Below are positions 59,613 to 64,000 of a DNA stretch of 64,000 bases, piece after piece. How positions within the stretch are numbered: position 1 is the first letter of the stretch; each line of letters opens with the position of its first letter. Both the position numbers and the translations under genes were made by a program. The notes under the pieces were generated by a model, which saw only the letters and a program-made list of their open reading frames with translations, searched no databases and had not been told where the DNA came from. Origin of the DNA: Talpa occidentalis (lineage: Eukaryota > Chordata > Mammalia > Eulipotyphla > Talpidae); the NCBI RefSeq assembly GCF_014898055.3, contig NW_023601543.1, positions 8,550,440 to 8,614,439 on the forward strand, in the 5' to 3' direction.

Positions 59613-59880
59613 GGGCCTCCCCTGGTTGGCGCAGGGGGTTGAGCGCAGTGCTGTGAAGCTGTCCGCAGATTCTGCAGCGCCGGTTTGATCCCAGCAGGCT
59701 GGGGAAGGTCCCACATGGCGCAGCAGACTTCTGTCTCGCCCGCTGCTCCCCTCAGCAGTGTATTTCGTCAGTCTGCCTGTTCTGCTCCCTGCTCTGTCTC
59801 TGGTGAATCCTCTCACCCTCCCGCACATCTGGCCTGTACCCCGGTTCTTGTATAAATAAATAAATAAATATAAAAAAAAT
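59613..59880 (+). mobile_element. tRNA-derived SINE, type A (copy 13)
   Basis: The head carries TTGGCGCAGGGGGTTGAG. The B box is GGTTTGATCCC (one change) and the tail is 'cttgtataaataaataaata' plus (A)8. The flanks share 'aaatct' only, so the duplication is unclear. Confidence 0.93.
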
Positions 59881-60730
59881 CTAAGTGTGATGCAAGTTGA
59901 GATAAGTCTTAGGTCACATGTGACTGTGAAGGTGGCTGTTTAGCCCTCTAGCCTTTGAAAAAGAGGACTGCGAAGCTATTTTCATGCAAAGTCTTGCGTG
60001 TGGCATAAATCCAATACCAGGAGGTGACTGGAATGAAGGTTAGAAACTGTTGTTGGGCAGTGGAAGCTGGAGTGCAGGCATACGAGTGCCCAAAGACTCC
60101 TTTTAGATATTGCAGAGATTCTTAGGTAGCAAGATGGAGAGGAGGTGGAGGCTGGGCAGAGCCCGGGCAAGCAGTTCTCACACTTCTGCATTGCTATCAC
60201 CTATTCAAAGCATGTTGAGGGGGACCACTTATTGGAAGTAATGCCAACCTCCTCAGCAGAAATATCATTGGTTCCATGTAAAGTCCTTGAAAGAACCTTA
60301 GCACTTTAAGCAAGGTGCACCACATAAAATATTTTTGGAAACTCTCTGGATTTATTTGGAAAAGTATATTTGCGATTTGGTCAAGGCTTGATGTTTCCCA
60401 GACTTTGAAGTAATGCTGAGTCCTAAACAGTGAACCTTCAAAAGCTTTGACTCTGCCACGGGGCACTGATGTGATGTATAAATGAGAATAGGCTCTGAAT
60501 GGGAAGCGGTGCCAAGTTTTGACATCAGGCATGAGAGGCGGGGTTCTGTCTCTATTTCGGCAATAGTTCTTGCCCTCAGGAATATAAGCACAAGCAGAGG
60601 GATCTTAGGAAAAAGCATGCGTGAAAGGGCCAGGCTGAGCAAGTAGCCAGCTCTGCCACTGCGGTCACATATCCCGCTGTACAGGATGGAGAGAACTGAG
60701 GTTCACCTCAGGATTGTCTTCTGGGAGACC
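59881..60730. other. No gene recognised
   Basis: Minus-strand frames of 72, 111 and 96 codons overlap one another at 59982-60642 and lack motifs. A possible MER5-like fragment lies near 60170-60225. Confidence 0.35.
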
Positions 60731-60734
60731 CGCA

Positions 60735-60960
60735 CAGGTGAGCCCCCTGAAGACAAGAGCTCCGTTTATGACATTCACTTTTATATCCCTGCCACTTACA
60801 CCCAGACTGGTGCCTGGCACACACTTGTTGCTTTTGGAGGCACTCCACTTCATTATCCAGATTCTGGCCAAGTTCAGAAGTATACCAGCAATAAATGTGG
60901 GCTTCCAGTGGTCACTTCCTTACCTGACGGAAACCAGGCTAGAAGACCTTGTTTGGTAAG
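60735..60960 (+). repeat. L2 3' region
   Basis: Sense L2: 'cctgaagacaagagctccgt', 'ttttatatccctgccactta' and 'ctggtgcctggcacacactt'. The 99-codon frame at 60686-60985 covers it and is not a gene. Confidence 0.55.
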
Positions 60961-61416
60961 CAAGCAACACGTGTCTGTTAAATGAATTGTAAAAGTTCGG
61001 CGGACTTAGCCACTTTCACGTCAGGAGTGCAGGGCCAGCAAAGGCCGCCTGCCTCCACCAGCATATAGCCTGCCTGGCCCCCGAGTACGCTTGCTCCCCA
61101 GAGAAAGGAAGCCTGACTAGCTAGAGTGTGTCCAAGAATTATACCCCAACCTACCAATCAAATAAATTCCTCTTGTGGGTTACTTGATATGGGTTATTCT
61201 ATGGAAGCCTTCAGGAAAGGTGCCTTAGCAAGGTGGAGTGTGAACCAGGACCTGCAAAAGGGAAGAAACAGCACTTGTGGAAATGGGTGTAGCCCACAGA
61301 TTCAGCTTCACACAATGCAAAGATTACTGGATTAGCCTAATTGGGGTGCTGGTGCTGGGAAACGCTATAGCACCAGGGTTCACTTCCTCTCCTTTGTAAA
61401 TAAAGGGACACAGAGT
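60961..61416. other. No gene recognised
   Basis: A short stretch near 61190-61270 ('ggaagccttcaggaaaggtg', 'aaccaggacctgcaaaaggg') has the pattern of an L2-like middle region. Otherwise unassigned. Confidence 0.35.
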
Positions 61417-61428
61417 CTGACTTAACTT

Positions 61429-61703
61429 TTTTTAATTTTTTTTTTAAAGATTTATTTATTTATGCAAGAACCAGGGTACAGGCTAGGTGTGTGGGAAGGT
61501 GAGAGGATTCACCAGAGACAGAGTGGGGAACAGAACAGGCAGACTGACTGAAGTACACTGCTGAGGGGAGCAGCGGGAGAGACAGGAGAGGTCTGCCGTG
61601 CCATGTGGGTATCTCCCTGGCTGGCCGGGATCGAACCCACGCTGCAGAGGCTGAGGACAGCTTCACAGCGCTGTGCTCGACTGCTTGCGCCACCAGGGAG
61701 GCC
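61429..61703 (-). mobile_element. tRNA-derived SINE, type A (copy 14)
   Basis: The minus-strand copy has tail 'aataaataaatctttaaaaa', body 'cagtctgcctgttctgttcc' and a B box GGTTCGATCCC read from about 61636. The 12-bp duplication ctgacttaactt is perfect at 61417-61428 and 61704-61715. Confidence 0.94.
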
Positions 61704-62084
61704 CTGACTTAACTTCTTCAGAGGGCTTCGAGGAGGAGCTCTTCCACCCTGAGATTAGATGAATTCAGCCAGGTTCAGACAAAGGGTTCGTAATGCAGCT
61801 TAGGATCAGCAGGGTCAGCTGGTATTTTCTCCATTACCAAGCTGGATGAAGAAGAGATTCACCGAGAAACACCAATGCCCTGTGTGTGGTGTTTAGAGGA
61901 AACAAACAAAAAGAGGCAGTGAATAAAACAATATAAACATTTGTGCTATTAACAAGCAAATAGCCTGGCCACACCTCAGTACTTCTCCCTAATCATATCA
62001 GTAGCCATCTTGGTTATTTAATTGCATTTCCAACATCTGTCAAAAGAATATTGTATTTAGTACATTAGGAATAATCTAGAGTTG
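61704..62084. other. No gene recognised
   Basis: About 380 bases without assignable features. Confidence 0.4.
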
Positions 62085-62530
62085 GATGGAGTGTAGGGGT
62101 GGGAAGAAATGGGAGAGGGTGCCCCAGTGTTCTCAGGTAAAGAACTATGGGTGCTTTGCTGGTGGCTGTGGTGTGGTGACATACATCTGAGGAGGTGCGG
62201 ACCTGTACCTCTAAATCAAGTACAGTGTTTTATTATATTTTTAAAGATTTATTTATTTATTTATACAAGCACTGGGTACAGTCAGAAGCGCGGGAGGGTG
62301 AGAGAATTCACCAGAGCCAGAGGGGAGAGCAGAGCAGGCAGACTGACGAGGTACACTGCTGAGGGGAGCAGCGGGCGGCAGGAGAGGTCTGCGCACCGTG
62401 TGGGACCCTCACCCGGTGGCTGGGAATCGAACTGGCGTGCAGAGGCTGCGGGCAGCTTCGCAACCCAGCACTCAACCGCTGCGCCACCGGGGAGGCCCTC
62501 AAGTACAGTGTTTTAAGGCAATGTTACATA
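62085..62530 (+). mobile_element. L1 3' end interrupted by a SINE
   Basis: The 3' UTR blocks 'gggtgctttgctggtggctg', 'tggtgtggtgacatacatct' and 'gaggaggtgcggacctgtac' match the copies at 32.6 and 55.45 kb. The SINE (62233-62498) splits it; the L1 resumes with 'tacagtgttttaaggcaatg'. The sequence that follows is not A-rich, so the tail has decayed or been lost. Confidence 0.75.
62233..62498 (-). mobile_element. tRNA-derived SINE, type B1 (copy 15), inside an L1
   Basis: The perfect 17-bp duplication tcaagtacagtgtttta at 62216-62232 and 62499-62515 defines both ends exactly, so this copy can serve to set the SINE boundaries. The tail reads AATAAATAAATAAATCTTTAAAAA on the minus strand, split as (AAAT)n and TCTTT. 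The B box is GGTTCGATTCC. Confidence 0.97.
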
Positions 62531-62840
62531 ATTTCAAGGAAAACCTAGTGAAATGCCAAATAAGAGATTCAGTAAGCCACAACAGGTTTCATGCGTTGGT
62601 TTGCTTTGCCATGTAGAATACCTGTTGGTGTTACTGTATTTCCAGCCACAAGTTCCCCGTGAGCCAATCCAAGGCAACAAAAATTAGAAACCAGGGCCTC
62701 ATCCTAGCAGAGGGCGGTCCTCAGGGGAGGGCTGCCTTGCTCCTGATGACCTTGATGACTGTGAGTCAGGCCTGAGAAGGAAACATTTCTATCTTCTCCA
62801 TTTCCCTAAGGAGCTGAGTTCAGAAATTGGCAGTGACTGG
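62531..62840. other. No gene recognised
   Basis: About 310 bases with no assignable feature. Confidence 0.4.
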
Positions 62841-62845
62841 AAAGG

Positions 62846-63440
62846 GTGGTTGTAAGGGTCAGGAATGGACACAGTGCAGGTTTTCTGATCCCATGCAGAC
62901 TGGGTAAAGGAGGAGTCAGAGTCCTCAGTGGCTTTTGCAGGCTTTTATTGGGATTACCAGGTATACGGCAGGCAGGGGTGCTGGGGGGCCGGGAGGCTGG
63001 CAGGCCTCCCAGCCCCCAGGGAGTCTTCATTCTATCTGGGCTCACTGGCATTCTCTGCTTCTGCTTCTTTGCTTCTCTCTTGGCTTCTCTTCGGCTTTTC
63101 TTTCAGCTTCTGCTGCTACTGGGTGATGGGGTGGCCTGGCGGGCTGGGTGGCCGCGTCACCTGCCTCTGGGCCTAGCCTCGTCCCTGTGCCGAGTCCACG
63201 TACCCACTGCAGTTGCCAGCCAAGTGGGGGGGCTGTGTGGCTGGGTGTTTCTGGCCTGGAGAGCTGGAACTTTGCACATGACATACAGGGTTGTTCCTGC
63301 TACAACTGCCCCCCAGCCCTGTCGATCACTACTGCTGCTGCTGGCGTCCCCATGACGCCGCCCTTAAAAGTCCAGTCTCTCAGCCCAGGTGTACCCACTT
63401 CAGGTGCCCGCCATCAGGCATGCATTCAGGGTCACAGGGT
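62846..63440 (-). mobile_element. Possible LTR, minus strand
   Basis: Read on the minus strand there is a GC-rich block, a TATA-like TTTTAAGG (63369-63362), a long purine-rich part (63050-63110) and AATAAA (62949-62944). A CA-type end is possible near 62850. The distance from TATA-like box to AATAAA (about 415 bases) is long for an LTR, so this is tentative. The frames on both strands (up to 171 codons) have low-complexity Ala/Ser/Leu or Glu/Lys composition and no motif. Confidence 0.3.
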
Positions 63441-63489
63441 TCCCTCATCTATCCCGATGGCGGGAGGGCAGAAAAGCTTCATACCTTTT

Positions 63490-63645
63490 ACCTTACCCTA
63501 CAGTGGTCATCATCTCCTGATTTTCCAGAAGTATCGTCTCATTAAAGAGCTGAAATCAGTTGTCCAAGTTCCACAGAGAAGAAATGGAGGAGCTGGGATT
63601 CACACCCTGGTCTGCGGCGGTGCTCAGCTGCTCCCACCTGCCTGT
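63490..63645 (-). repeat. MIR fragment
   Basis: Antisense MIR: 'gttgtccaagttccacagag', 'gaggagctgggattcacacc' and 'ctggtctgcggc'. Confidence 0.65.
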
Positions 63646-64000
63646 GGCTCATCTCTAGACTAGCGAAGCCAGTCCGCAGTCCACAGTTAGATGGGGTGCG
63701 GGCATTCTTCCCCGCTTTGAGACAGAAGAGAAGCTGTCCCATCACGGGGTGTGACCCTTCATGGCCATGCTTGCTCACTGAAGTCCACTTTGGGGTAGAA
63801 CAGAACGAATGGTCCTCTCTCTTGTCAAGCTTTCTGCTTTTTTCTCTGGAAACTCCCAAGTGTGAAGAAATGTAAGCTCATTAAACCTTCCTTCAATAAC
63901 TTCTACCTCCAGAGTGAGGCTCGTACTGCCCTGGAAGCTGTGTTGATGTTTTATTTCAATCATTAACACAGTTTCAAAAGGGATGCTGGAAGCAGTTTCA
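63646..64000. other. No gene recognised
   Basis: The last 350 bases show no assignable repeat or coding signal. Confidence 0.4.

Noticed and set aside
623..62498. Regularly similar units of about 270 bases, considered as a possible dispersed array or CRISPR-like pattern
   Set aside because: The copies occur in both orientations at irregular distances, have A tails and target duplications, and are SINE insertions; nothing here is prokaryotic.
62846..63663. Plus-strand frames of 169 and 171 codons, the longest in the window
   Set aside because: They overlap in different frames, are Ala/Ser/Leu/Pro-rich from GC-rich DNA, and contain no motif; no splice or homology evidence supports coding.

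Overview
This window looks like non-coding mammalian nuclear DNA built mostly of transposable elements. I found no intact protein-coding gene. The evidence for a placental mammal is direct. There are old MIR and L2 fragments throughout, many L1 pieces of different ages, LTRs of the MaLR type, microsatellites, and 15 copies of a tRNA-derived SINE. That SINE has an RNA polymerase III A box and B box, AATAAA-rich tails and target-site duplications. It is not primate Alu, rodent B1/B2, or any of the carnivore, horse or ruminant SINEs I know. The L1 3' ends resemble those of laurasiatherian mammals. A bat or a related laurasiatherian is my best guess, but the species is not settled by the sequence.

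Layout. 1-9 kb: mostly unrecognised sequence with L1 3' ends, two SINEs' worth of insertion, a (TG)n and a hAT-like DNA transposon relic. 9-20 kb: SINEs, MIRs, an L2 piece and a degenerate CA-rich block. 20-29 kb: a minus-strand LTR with a clear TATA box and poly(A) signal, SINEs, L2 and MaLR-type LTRs. 29-34.1 kb: a nested L1 composite with 5' UTR, ORF1 and the ORF2 endonuclease region, broken by a younger L1 3' end and two opposed SINEs. 34-41 kb: two L1 copies with 5' inversions, MIRs, a long (AT)n and an unfamiliar tandemly repeated retroposon. 41-45.2 kb: an antisense L1 split by about 1.4 kb. That insert holds a retropseudogene fragment of PNISR and a second copy of the tandemly repeated retroposon. 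45-58 kb: MIRs, short L1 3' ends, an antisense MaLR LTR and several repeat-poor stretches. 58-64 kb: four SINEs, an L1 3' end hit by a SINE with a perfect duplication, and a possible second LTR.

There is no operon or pathway here. What the window does show is insertion history: young SINEs sit inside L1s, and L1s sit inside older L1 or MIR sequence. Promoter or RNA activity could come only from the LTR with TATA box and poly(A) signal, from the SINE pol III promoters, or from exons of a host gene or long non-coding RNA that I cannot recognise without comparison. Repeat family names were assigned by eye from memory; exact boundaries need RepeatMasker.
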